Shown: in pieces, positions 1 to 8,070 of the stretch
How positions within the stretch are numbered: position 1 is the first letter of the stretch
How the letters are laid out: each line of letters starts with the position of its first letter
Assembly: GCA_028289345.1 (NCBI GenBank)
Contig: JANQQL010000033.1
Coordinates: 806,001 to 870,000 of the forward strand
Length of the DNA stretch: 64,000 nt
Direction of reading: 5' to 3'
Source: Planctomycetota bacterium
GTDB taxonomy: Bacteria > Planctomycetota > B15-G4 > SIAN01
Notes under the pieces: generated by a model
What the model was told of the DNA's origin: nothing
The model's database searches: none
Seen by the model: only the letters and a program-made list of their open reading frames with translations
Program-made: the position numbers and the translations under genes

Positions 1-1786
1 TGGCTACGTCTACAACGAGACCACCAATCCTTCCGGTGGTGGCCTGTGGCGCAAGAACCGCCGCGACAATGGCGATTCGACCTTCGGCGTCGACCTGAAC
101 CGCAACTACTCCTACGAGTGGGGCTACGACAACGTCGGATCCAGCCCGAACACCAACTCCGAAACGTACCGAGGCACGGCCGCGTTCAGTGAGCCGGAAA
201 CGTTGTCGATGAAGAACTTCATCGACGCGCGACAGTTCGAGACAGCTCTCACCTGCCATACGTACAGCAACCTTTGGCTCTCCGCCTGGGGTTACGACAC
301 CATCCTTCCCGCGAACATCGACGAATACGAGGAAGTCTCGGCCCTCGCCACGGAAGAGAATGGCTACCTGGCGGGCCCGGCCGCGATCGTGCTGTATGCC
401 GCCAACGGGGTCACCACGGATTACGACCACGGGATCCATGGCACACTCTGCTGGACCCCGGAAATCGGTGGCACCAGTGACGGCTTTTGGCCGCCGTCCT
501 CGCGAATCGTCCCCCTCGCCGAAGAAAACCTGCTCGCGTTCCAGCGCACCACCTTGGCCGCAGGCGCCTATGCCAATCCCAAGGATGTTCAGGTGATCGA
601 TCTCGGCGACGCCGACGGCAACTTCGAACCAGGCGAAACCGTGGGCTTCCTGGTCACGGTTCAGAACAGTGGACGGGCTGCCACCAGCGGCGCAGTGACT
701 CTGCGCCTCGAGTCGAGCGATCCGCACCTGACCCTAGTGACCTCCACCCAAACCCTGCCCTCGTTGGCTTCTTTCGGAGAAACGGACAACAGTGGCAGCC
801 TCCTCACCGCGCAGGTCTCTGCAGGAACTCCCTTGGCCGAAGTGATCGAGTTCACCGTGGTCGTCGAAGCCGAAGGCTTGGATCAGTCCAGCGACTCCTC
901 GTTCACCGCCGGGTTCTCGTTTCCCTTCCTTCGGGATGATCTGGAAGAGGACCGCGGCTGGATCGCGGGGCTGCCGTCCGACACCGCCAGCACCGGGCTT
1001 TGGGAATACGGAGACCCGATCGGCACCACGTCCGGTGGGCAGCCCATGAATCCGGAAGACGACGCCAGCGATGTTGGTGTGAATTGCTACGTCACCGGGA
1101 ACGGGGGCGGAAGCGGCGGTGCGGACGACGTGGACGGAGGTTTGACAACTCTCATCTCGCCGCCGTTCGACCTGTCCGGACCGGCCGTTTCCATTCTGAC
1201 CTTCGCACGCTGGTATGCCCTGACCAACAACATCGACGACGAATTCCAAATCTCGATCTCGAACGATGACGGAGGCTCCTGGGTCGATCTGGAACGAGTG
1301 GATCGCCACATCAACGAATGGACGCGGGTTTCGTTCCGTGTCGATGACGTGTTGCCTCCCACGGATCAGATGCGCCTGCGCTTCATCGCCGAAGACGACC
1401 CCAACAACTCCTTGGTGGAAGCCGCCATCGACGACGTCGAGATCATTGCCTACGACTCCCTGTCGAAACTGAACCTCTACGGCGAACCAGTCGTCAACGG
1501 ACCGATGATGTTGAACGTCGGTGGTGAGCCCGGACGCTTCTTCTTGCTGTACGTGGGCACGGAAACCGTCGACCTTTCGTTCAACGGCTGGGGCGGTTCC
1601 CTATTGATCGACCCGGCGAGCTGGGCGCGCCTCGCGTCCGGGACGATTCCGTCGGACGGTCTCTACGAACTTCCCTTCCTGATGCCGGACATCCCGGTGC
1701 TGTCCGGCGAGTCGCTCTACTTCCAAGCCCTGTTCTTCGGGGACGGAAAGCACTTCTCCAACCGAGACGGGCTGCCCTTTCCCTAG
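1..1786 (+). CDS. M14 zinc carboxypeptidase, secreted multidomain (5' end missing)
   Basis: This gene enters from the left edge, reading from base 2, so the signal peptide, propeptide and first zinc-binding motif are outside the window. The visible part starts in the M14 catalytic domain. It has the VDLNRNY stretch, the distal zinc-ligand His in TCHTYS and the catalytic Glu in PEIGG followed by GFWPP, a typical carboxypeptidase T-like arrangement. After the peptidase come a CARDB-like beta domain (about bases 570-900), an MAM/immune-inhibitor-A-like jelly roll ending in IDDVEII (about 920-1450), and a C-terminal beta domain of about 105 residues. That last domain resembles the ends of the proteins at 13422 and 34053. 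The predicted role is extracellular protein or peptide degradation. The stop codon lies inside a CTAGCAG/CTGCTAG inverted repeat. Confidence 0.9.
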   Translation, partial: GYVYNETTNPSGGGLWRKNRRDNGDSTFGVDLNRNYSYEWGYDNVGSSPNTNSETYRGTAAFSEPETLSMKNFIDARQFETALTCHTYSNLWLSAWGYDTILPANIDEYEEVSALATEENGYLAGPAAIVLYAANGVTTDYDHGIHGTLCWTPEIGGTSDGFWPPSSRIVPLAEENLLAFQRTTLAAGAYANPKDVQVIDLGDADGNFEPGETVGFLVTVQNSGRAATSGAVTLRLESSDPHLTLVTSTQTLPSLASFGETDNSGSLLTAQVSAGTPLAEVIEFTVVVEAEGLDQSSDSSFTAGFSFPFLRDDLEEDRGWIAGLPSDTASTGLWEYGDPIGTTSGGQPMNPEDDASDVGVNCYVTGNGGGSGGADDVDGGLTTLISPPFDLSGPAVSILTFARWYALTNNIDDEFQISISNDDGGSWVDLERVDRHINEWTRVSFRVDDVLPPTDQMRLRFIAEDDPNNSLVEAAIDDVEIIAYDSLSKLNLYGEPVVNGPMMLNVGGEPGRFFLLYVGTETVDLSFNGWGGSLLIDPASWARLASGTIPSDGLYELPFLMPDIPVLSGESLYFQALFFGDGKHFSNRDGLPFP

Positions 1787-1821
1787 CAGACCGTTGAAAA
1801 AGTCTTTCGGCGCCCTGCTAG
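1783..1821. repeat. Hairpin at gene 3' end, related to a GCAGRCCGTTGA repeat family
   Basis: CTAGCAG at 1783-1789 pairs perfectly with CTGCTAG at 1815-1821. The left arm continues as ACCGTTGAAAAAG. The same GCAG(A/G)CCGTTGA start bounds the long palindrome at 25462, and CTAGCAGGCCGTT recurs at 17188 across another TAG stop codon. It may act as a transcription terminator for the carboxypeptidase gene, or be the remnant of a dispersed palindromic element. Confidence 0.5.
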
Positions 1822-1933
1822 TTCTCCGTCCCCGCGATGAGCGGGTGGCTTGACCGAATCGTCGTCGCGGTCATCATGGTCGGATTCCAGAGCCGGACTC
1901 TCCCGGTTCGTGATCCGATCCGTGAGACCAACC

Positions 1934-4807
1934 ATGCTTCGATCCGTGTGGGCCACCGTTGGCGGTATCGTCGTTTTCACCACGCAGCTGTTTGGCCAAG
2001 CGCCTGCCTTCGAACCCCTGCGTTTCGGCGACCCCGTCGACACCGAGCGGATCCCCTGGTTCGCGAACGCCGATCCCGACCCCTCGATTCCCGTGGCGGA
2101 AGAGGTTTTGGGTCAAACGTTGGGAACTCGACTCAGTCGTCACTCGGAAATCCTCGAGTGCTTTCGTCGTTGGGACGAGGCCAGCGATCGGTTGGTGCTG
2201 CGCAATCACGGAGTGACCCACGAAGGCCGACCGCTCATCCACGCGGTGATCACCTCCCCCGACAACCAGGAACGCCTCGAAGAGATCCTCACCAACCTGG
2301 GGCGCCTCGCGGATCCGGAAGGATTGGAGGAAGCCGAAGCGAACGCGCTGATCGACGCCACCCCCGCCAGCGCCTGGCTGGGATACAGCATTCATGGTGA
2401 CGAGCTTTCCGGTTGCGACGCCGCCTTGGCATTGACTCACCACCTGGTGGCGGATCGATCGGAGCCAGTCCTCGAGCTTCTCGATCAGCTGGTCATCGTG
2501 GTCGATCCATGCATGAATCCCGATGGGCGGCAGCGCATCTTGACCATGGTCGAACAAGGCGCTGGAACCGTCCCCAACCTGGACTACGCGAGCATGCAAC
2601 GCGGGCGCTGGCCGTGGGGTCGGGGCAACCATTACTTGTTCGACATGAATCGAGACTGGTTGGTCGGGACCCAGCCGGAAACTCGTGGGCGTTGGAGTGC
2701 GGCCCGCCAGTACCACCCCCAATTGTTTGTCGATGCCCACGAAATGGGCTCCTTGGACACCTTCTTGTTCTATCCCCAGAACCAGCCCCACAACCCGTTC
2801 CTGCCCGCCACTTTGGATGGCTGGCATCAGAAGTTCGGCAACGATCAAGCCGCTGCCTTCGATTCCTACGGATGGGGCTACTACACGCGGGAATGGGCAG
2901 ACGGCTGGGGCCCCTACTACTCCGATGCCTGGGGCTCGCTGCAAGGAGCCATCGGGATCCTCTACGAACAAGCAAGCACCTCGGGGTTCGCCCTTCGCCG
3001 GCAGTCGGGAGAGATTCTCACCTATCGCGAGGCCGTGCATCACCAAGTCGTCAGCAGCTGGGCCAACTTGACCACCTTGGCGACTCACCGCAAAGATGTC
3101 CTTCGAGATTTCTGGAAAGGGCGACGCCACAACTCCTCGGCGGACGCTCCGGGAAACGACCGCATGTTCGTTCTCGTTCCCGGCCGCCACCCGGAACGGG
3201 AACGGGAGCTCTTCTCGCTGCTCCGGCAACAAGGGGTACGAATCTTCGAAACCACCGAATCTTGGCAGGGCAATGCCGCGCGGAACACGTTGGGAGAAAC
3301 CGCGGATTCCGTCGAGTTTCCCGCCGGCTCCTGGGTGATCCGAACCCGTCAGCCGCAAAGCCCACTCATCAAGTCCGCCCTGACTTTCGACGTTCGCCTC
3401 GGCAAAGCAGCGCTGCTTCACGAGAGAAAAGAGCTGGAGCAGAAGGGACAAACAACCTTGTACGACGCGACCGCCTGGTCGCTTCCTCTGGCCTTCGACT
3501 TGAACGCCTACTGGTGCGAGGACCAAGAGATCGATGGGAACCCACTGGAAACCCTGACCCCGCCCGGCTCCGCGGCGCCCTCCCCATCCGGCGACGATCC
3601 CACTTACGCTTGGGCCATGACCAGTCAAAGCGATGGCCTCCTGCCGTTCGCGGTCGCCGCCATGGAACAAGACCTGTCCGTCCACATCTCGGACCGGGAG
3701 TTCGCTTTCGCCGGCCAAGTCCTCCCCCGCGGGAGCTTGCTGATTCGCCGCCACGAAAATGAACGCAGTGGGCGGGACGCCGCCGAGGTCGCCCGCCGAG
3801 TTCAACGAGCCGCCTCGACCTCTGGCGCGAAACTCCTGTCACAGACGACGGGCCGCTCTCCCGACGAGGGTCCGGACCTCGGCGGAGGGCACTTCCGTCT
3901 GCTGGAACGTCCGCGGGTCGCGCTGCTCGGCAACTCGCCGGTGGCGCCGGACACCTATGGGCACCTCTGGCATCACCTGGATCAAGAACTGCGGATTCCC
4001 CTGTCTCAACTCGACGCCCAATCCTTCAGCAGCACCGATCTGCGTCGCTACAACGTGCTGGTGTTGCCTCCGGCTTGGGGACTCGACGGGTTCCTGTCCC
4101 AGCACAGGAGCAAGATCGAAGATTGGGTCCGGCAAGGCGGAACCCTGGTCGCCTGTGGCAATGCCGCCGCCGCCTTGTGCCAAACCGAGGAGCCACTCAC
4201 TTCCGTCGTCCTGAGGCGTCACGCTTTGGAAGAGCTCGAGCAGTACGAATCTGCGGCTCAGCGCGAGTTGGACTCCCGCGAAGTCGAGCTGGACGAAAAC
4301 CTGGTATGGCAGGGAATCGCCTCGCCCGAACGCGGCACGAACCCACAGGACGAGGAACCGAAGCCCCAAGACGACTCGAGTGTCGCGGAAACCACCGCTC
4401 ACCCGAATCCGGACCAAGAAGACACCTGGCGTCAGCGGTTTTCTCCATCGGGGGCGTTCTTGAAAGGCCTCGTCAACGAACTGTCTTGGATCACCGCCGG
4501 CTGCGAACCTCAGATGCCGGTCCCCGTCGCAGGATCATCGGTTTTCCTGGCGCGAACCCCGGTTCGCACGGCCATTCGCTTGGCGCCGAGTGACGAGCTG
4601 CGCGTCTCCGGCCTGCTGTGGCCCGAGGCCCGGTGGCGTCTGGAGCGCTCCGCGTACCTGACCTTGGAGTCCTTAGGACGTGGCCAAGTGATTCTGTTCT
4701 CCACGCCCCCCGCCTATCGCGGCCAGATGCGCGCCACGGCCCGGCTGTTTGGCAACGCGGTCGTTTTGGGCCCGGGACTCGGGGCTCAACCAGCCCGCGG
4801 CTGGTAG
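1934..4807 (+). CDS. Secreted M14-family metallopeptidase with GATase-like C-terminal domain
   Basis: The protein has 957 residues. The ATG at 1934 is chosen because it starts a signal peptide (VWATVGGIVVFTTQLFGQA); the frame is open further upstream but lacks signal character. The M14 zinc site is visible as HGDE (H154, E157) and the distal His H269 in VDAHEMG. E345 in ILYEQ is a candidate general base, and DMNRDW takes the place of the usual N-R motif. Residues of about 650-740 resemble a class I glutamine-amidotransferase-like flavodoxin fold (RVALLGNSP, YNVLVLPPAWG, GGTLVACG). This layout matches the long M14 peptidases of 800-1000 residues common in Bacteroidota and Planctomycetota. The substrate is unknown; extracytoplasmic peptide turnover is likely. 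Confidence 0.88.
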   Translation: MLRSVWATVGGIVVFTTQLFGQAPAFEPLRFGDPVDTERIPWFANADPDPSIPVAEEVLGQTLGTRLSRHSEILECFRRWDEASDRLVLRNHGVTHEGRPLIHAVITSPDNQERLEEILTNLGRLADPEGLEEAEANALIDATPASAWLGYSIHGDELSGCDAALALTHHLVADRSEPVLELLDQLVIVVDPCMNPDGRQRILTMVEQGAGTVPNLDYASMQRGRWPWGRGNHYLFDMNRDWLVGTQPETRGRWSAARQYHPQLFVDAHEMGSLDTFLFYPQNQPHNPFLPATLDGWHQKFGNDQAAAFDSYGWGYYTREWADGWGPYYSDAWGSLQGAIGILYEQASTSGFALRRQSGEILTYREAVHHQVVSSWANLTTLATHRKDVLRDFWKGRRHNSSADAPGNDRMFVLVPGRHPERERELFSLLRQQGVRIFETTESWQGNAARNTLGETADSVEFPAGSWVIRTRQPQSPLIKSALTFDVRLGKAALLHERKELEQKGQTTLYDATAWSLPLAFDLNAYWCEDQEIDGNPLETLTPPGSAAPSPSGDDPTYAWAMTSQSDGLLPFAVAAMEQDLSVHISDREFAFAGQVLPRGSLLIRRHENERSGRDAAEVARRVQRAASTSGAKLLSQTTGRSPDEGPDLGGGHFRLLERPRVALLGNSPVAPDTYGHLWHHLDQELRIPLSQLDAQSFSSTDLRRYNVLVLPPAWGLDGFLSQHRSKIEDWVRQGGTLVACGNAAAALCQTEEPLTSVVLRRHALEELEQYESAAQRELDSREVELDENLVWQGIASPERGTNPQDEEPKPQDDSSVAETTAHPNPDQEDTWRQRFSPSGAFLKGLVNELSWITAGCEPQMPVPVAGSSVFLARTPVRTAIRLAPSDELRVSGLLWPEARWRLERSAYLTLESLGRGQVILFSTPPAYRGQMRATARLFGNAVVLGPGLGAQPARGW

Positions 4808-4928
4808 ATCCAACCAACAACGGAACTCTTTTCCTGACCGGAAGGTCTTCCCCGATTCGCGTTTGACTTTGGTCCCTCTTCCTTCTGCCCCGATGAGTGG
4901 GGAGAAGCCCGTATTTGAGAGGGGACCG

Positions 4929-6002
4929 ATGTCCATGGGAAAGAGCTCCGCCAAAGCTCGCAACCAACGGGGAATCTCGCTGATCGATTCCATTGTTGCG
5001 ATCGCTTTGTTCTCCATTTCGTCCGCAGGGTTCGTCGGCGTCTCGGTGGCGACCAACAACCTTCAGGGTGAAAACCGCGACTACATCGTTGCCGCCATGA
5101 TGGCGCAGCAGATCGTCGAGCAGCTGAGCGCTGCGCCATTCGAAGAGGTCTACGCGCGGTACAACGCCGACCCCGCCGACGACCCGGACGGCCCCGGCAC
5201 CGCTCCCGGCCGCCAAGTCGACATTGATGACTTCTATGACACCTTCGGCGTGGGCAACTACGGCCAGTACCGATCCATGCAAACCCATCTGGAAATTGGG
5301 AACAGCGGGAACGGCAATGGCAACGGTAATGCCTACGGGGTCGGCAACGGCAACGGCAACGGCAACAACGGCAATGCCTATGGGGTCGGGAACGGGAACG
5401 GAAACGGAAACGGGAACGGGAACGGGAACGGGAACGGGAACGGGAACGGGAACGGGAACGGGAACGGGAACGGGAACGGGAACGGGAACGGGAACGGGAA
5501 CGGAAACGGAAACGGAAACGGAAACGGAAACGGGATCAACAACCAGCAGACCCTCGACACGTCCTTCCGCGTCCGGGTGAGGCCTTCGCAGATCCGAGTC
5601 GCCCACGCGAGAGCCCAAGCAGTCACCCCCCCGGGCCACGGAGGAACGCCGCCGGGCCATGGTGGAACACCCCCCGGTCATGGCGGAACGCCCCCGGGTC
5701 TTGGCGGGACCACGATGCAAACGATCGCCGGCTTGGACCCCACCTCCGTCAGCGCCGGCGACACAGGAATCACCCAAGCCATCATCGAGTTCCCGTCGGG
5801 AACGGGCGTGGAACTCTTGGAAAACATCAACGTGCCGGCGCTCGGACTTCCTCGCGATCTGAATGGCGACGGCGTCATCGACGGCGACAACCACTCCACG
5901 GACTACAACATTCTTCCGGTGCGAGTGGACGTGGAGTGGGACTCTCCGGAAGGCATCCGCCGCGTGCAGTACTACGCCACTTTGGCCCCCGAGGAGGGCT
6001 GA
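4929..6002 (+). CDS. PilV-like pseudopilin with a (Gly-Asn)n tract
   Basis: The protein has 357 residues. A class III (prepilin) leader ends at RNQRG, followed by ISLIDSIVAIALFSISSAGF; the usual Glu+5 is replaced by Asp. This fits a minor pilin of the PilV type, processed by a prepilin peptidase and inserted through its N-terminal helix. ATG 4929 is preceded by GAGAGGGG. Residues 154-201 are 24 consecutive Gly-Asn dipeptides from a hexanucleotide repeat, flanked by degenerate GNAYGV copies. They are followed by four PPGHGGT-type heptapeptides. The C-terminal part (DLNGDGVIDGD, then RVDVEWDSPEG) is an acidic, calcium-site-like beta region also seen in the protein at 40107. It is the first gene of a V-W-X pseudopilin operon. 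Confidence 0.85.
   Translation: MSMGKSSAKARNQRGISLIDSIVAIALFSISSAGFVGVSVATNNLQGENRDYIVAAMMAQQIVEQLSAAPFEEVYARYNADPADDPDGPGTAPGRQVDIDDFYDTFGVGNYGQYRSMQTHLEIGNSGNGNGNGNAYGVGNGNGNGNNGNAYGVGNGNGNGNGNGNGNGNGNGNGNGNGNGNGNGNGNGNGNGNGNGNGNGNGINNQQTLDTSFRVRVRPSQIRVAHARAQAVTPPGHGGTPPGHGGTPPGHGGTPPGLGGTTMQTIAGLDPTSVSAGDTGITQAIIEFPSGTGVELLENINVPALGLPRDLNGDGVIDGDNHSTDYNILPVRVDVEWDSPEGIRRVQYYATLAPEEG
5388..5531 (+). repeat. Hexanucleotide microsatellite, 24 units of GGGAAC/GGAAAC
   Basis: This is an uninterrupted tandem array of 24 six-base units, mostly GGGAAC with GGAAAC variants clustered at both ends. It encodes (Gly-Asn)24 in the PilV-like protein. Unit gain or loss keeps the frame, so it would change protein length rather than switch expression off. 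A shorter degenerate array (about 5306-5370) lies just upstream. Confidence 0.97.
5628..5711 (+). repeat. Four 21-bp tandem repeats encoding PPGHGGT
   Basis: There are four in-frame 21-base units inside the PilV-like gene: three code for PPGHGGT and the last for PPGLGGT. Synonymous codons differ between units, so the peptide appears to be kept while the DNA has drifted. It is probably a flexible linker in the exported protein. Confidence 0.9.
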
Positions 6003-6004
6003 CC

Positions 6005-6655
6005 ATGAAATCGCCAACCCCAACTCGCAAGACTCGCGGATTCACCCTGATCGAGGTCATGTTAAGCACCGTGGTGATGACGGTGATCGTGGGCGGCCTG
6101 TTCAACTTCATGCAGGTCAGTCTCGGCACCACTCGGCTGACTTCGGTTTTGGCGCGCCTGGATCAAGAAACCAGCCGCGCCATTCGCGACATCGTGAATC
6201 GGCTGACCCAGGCCGGCCAAGAGACCATCGCGCCCCCCACCATTACCCCGCTCAGCACCAACTCCATCAGTTTCCAGCGGGCCATCGGCTTTCAAGATGG
6301 CGAAGTCGTCTGGGACAACCCGGCGGTCATCGAGTTCCGCTACGACCCGACCGAAGCGGACGACGGCATCGATAACAACAACAACGGACTGGTGGACGAA
6401 GGCGCCGTGGTTCTGCGGATCGACGCGGACCTGGCCACGGAAACGGTTCACACCCTGGTCACGGGCGTGTCCGAGTTCCTCCAGGGGGAAGACGACAACG
6501 GAGTGGACGACAACGGCAATGGCCTGGTGGACGAAACCGGACTCGCTTTCGATTTCGGGGAAGCCATCAACATCCACCTGAGTCTCCAAAGGAGGGGAAC
6601 GGATGGATCGGTGTTCACACGAACTCTCGAGACTTCGATCGATGCACGCAACTGA
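6005..6655 (+). CDS. PilW-like pseudopilin
   Basis: The protein has 216 residues. It starts two bases after the stop of the PilV-like gene. The leader MKSPTPTRKTRG is followed by FTLIEVMLSTVVMTVIVGGLFNF, a textbook prepilin cleavage/methylation segment with Glu+5. The C-terminal part is Asp/Asn rich, with two DxDxNGxxDE-like loops (GIDNNNNGLVDE, GVDDNGNGLVDE), which suggests calcium binding in the globular head. It is probably a minor pseudopilin that assembles with its neighbours into the tip of a type IV-like or type II secretion-like fibre. No ATPase, inner-membrane platform or secretin gene is present in this window. Confidence 0.87.
   Translation: MKSPTPTRKTRGFTLIEVMLSTVVMTVIVGGLFNFMQVSLGTTRLTSVLARLDQETSRAIRDIVNRLTQAGQETIAPPTITPLSTNSISFQRAIGFQDGEVVWDNPAVIEFRYDPTEADDGIDNNNNGLVDEGAVVLRIDADLATETVHTLVTGVSEFLQGEDDNGVDDNGNGLVDETGLAFDFGEAINIHLSLQRRGTDGSVFTRTLETSIDARN
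6591..6595 (+). promoter_or_regulatory. Strong Shine-Dalgarno GGAGG deciding the PilX-like start
   Basis: AAAGGAGGGG sits inside the 3' end of the PilW-like gene, with its GGAGG core seven bases before ATG 6603. The later in-frame ATG at 6642 has no comparable signal. I therefore use 6603, which makes the two genes overlap by about 50 bases. Confidence 0.7.
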
Positions 6656-8060
6656 TTCCAAACGCAGCCAACGCGGCAACGTCCTGGTTGTGTCCCTGGC
6701 GATTTCCGTGTTTCTGGCCGGCTTCGCCACCGCGGCGCTCACCGTGGTGACCTCGGCCTACCAGGAAGAACGCAGCGCCACGGTGCATCAGCAGCGGCTG
6801 TATCTCGCAGAAGCGGCTCTGAACAACGCGCTGGTCGAGCTGATGGAGGGTGACGACGGGAACGTCGGCACCGCCGTCGCCCCACAGGCTCTCGGTCAGG
6901 GCACGTTCTTCGCGACCACGGTGGACAACGGCGATGGGACCTTCACCATCACCGCCCAAGGAACCCAAGAGAACGGTTCGCGAATCGTTCAAGGAGTGGT
7001 TCGCCGCACCGGCGGACCGTTTGCCAATGCGTTGTTCGCTGGCAACGCGTCCGCTGACCCCAACTACGTGATGGAGTTCGGCGGCACCGGCGCGTCGGCC
7101 GACGACATCAACGGTGACGTGTACTCCGGCGGAGACATCACGGTTTCCGACGACGCGGACATGGACGGCGACCTTCGCGCCCATGGAACCATCACCGGAG
7201 CCAGCGGCGAAGAGGGCGAAGATCAAGGGGTCCCCGATCTAAGCGCCATGGACTACGAAAACAACCACGACATCGACGTGGCTGCCGAGTTCACCACCCA
7301 CGGCGTCTACCAATCCGACGATGCGGGAGGCAGCGCCTACCAGCTTCCCGAGTCCAATCCCGGGCACATCTTTCGCAAGAACCCAAGCGATCGAACCTCG
7401 GTGACCAACGCCACCACCAAGGACGACTACTTCCTTGAGGATCCCTACGAGCCCCCCAACAAGGACTCGGCGTGGGACGGCAGCGACGCCTACATGGTCA
7501 CTCTCAGTGGCATGGGCAGTGAGCCGGGAGTGAACTCCAACAACAAGGTGTTCTTCATCGACGGCAACCTGTGGATTCACAACTACCCGACTTACTCGTT
7601 CAAGTTTGCCTCCCCGGGCTCCGAAGCTCTCCGCACGACTTTTGTCATCAAGGGCAATCTCTACATCGGGGACAACATCTTCTACGACGACATGGACGAG
7701 GACGGAGTCGCGTTCATCACCATCGAAGATGAAAACGTTCCAGACAGCGGCAACATTTACTTCGGCGACCCAAGCGCCGGCACCTTGGAGACCATGCACT
7801 CCTACATGTATGCCGAGAACGACTTCATCGACAACAACATGGACAAGTCGGGAGCCGACCAAATCATCGTGTATGGCACGATGAGCGCTGGCAATCACGT
7901 GGCGATCGATCGCAATTTCGCCACTCAGTATTCGAAGTTCGTGATGAACTTCGACGATCGGTTGCTGAGCGGCGGACTGGAACTTCCCGGACTTCCCAAC
8001 GCGGACGACGGTGCCGTCGTGCGGCTCGTGCTCTGGCAAGAGATTTCGGCCGTTCCCTAG
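6603..8060 (+). CDS. PilX-like pseudopilin with bactofilin-like beta domain
   Basis: The protein has 485 residues from ATG 6603, or 472 if the start is ATG 6642. The leader ends SKRSQRG and is followed by NVLVVSLAISVFLAGFATAAL, typical of PilX N-terminal proteins, which often lack Glu+5. The helix continues through QQRLYLAEAALNNALVELMEG. Further on are GDVYSGGDITVSDDADMDGD and GNLYIGDNIFYDD repeats, which look like a polymer-forming, bactofilin-like beta-solenoid. The paralogue at 41377 has the same plan. It is the third gene of pseudopilin module 1, translationally coupled to the PilW-like gene by overlap, and acts at the inner membrane/periplasm or in an extracellular fibre. Confidence 0.83.
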   Translation: MDRCSHELSRLRSMHATDSKRSQRGNVLVVSLAISVFLAGFATAALTVVTSAYQEERSATVHQQRLYLAEAALNNALVELMEGDDGNVGTAVAPQALGQGTFFATTVDNGDGTFTITAQGTQENGSRIVQGVVRRTGGPFANALFAGNASADPNYVMEFGGTGASADDINGDVYSGGDITVSDDADMDGDLRAHGTITGASGEEGEDQGVPDLSAMDYENNHDIDVAAEFTTHGVYQSDDAGGSAYQLPESNPGHIFRKNPSDRTSVTNATTKDDYFLEDPYEPPNKDSAWDGSDAYMVTLSGMGSEPGVNSNNKVFFIDGNLWIHNYPTYSFKFASPGSEALRTTFVIKGNLYIGDNIFYDDMDEDGVAFITIEDENVPDSGNIYFGDPSAGTLETMHSYMYAENDFIDNNMDKSGADQIIVYGTMSAGNHVAIDRNFATQYSKFVMNFDDRLLSGGLELPGLPNADDGAVVRLVLWQEISAVP

Positions 8061-8070
8061 GGAGCATGCA

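Noticed and set aside
1874..3805. Long open frame of 643 codons on the minus strand opposite the M14 peptidase gene
   Set aside because: It has no domain signature, is antisense to a gene with clear catalytic motifs and a signal peptide, and such frames are common in GC-rich DNA.
5306..5535. Possible CRISPR-like array
   Set aside because: The units are contiguous six-base tandem repeats without spacers, lie in frame in a coding gene, and no cas genes occur nearby.
4491..6023. Minus-strand frame with a long Val-Pro repeat
   Set aside because: It is the reverse-strand image of the Gly-Asn hexanucleotide repeat; the plus-strand pilin leader is decisive.
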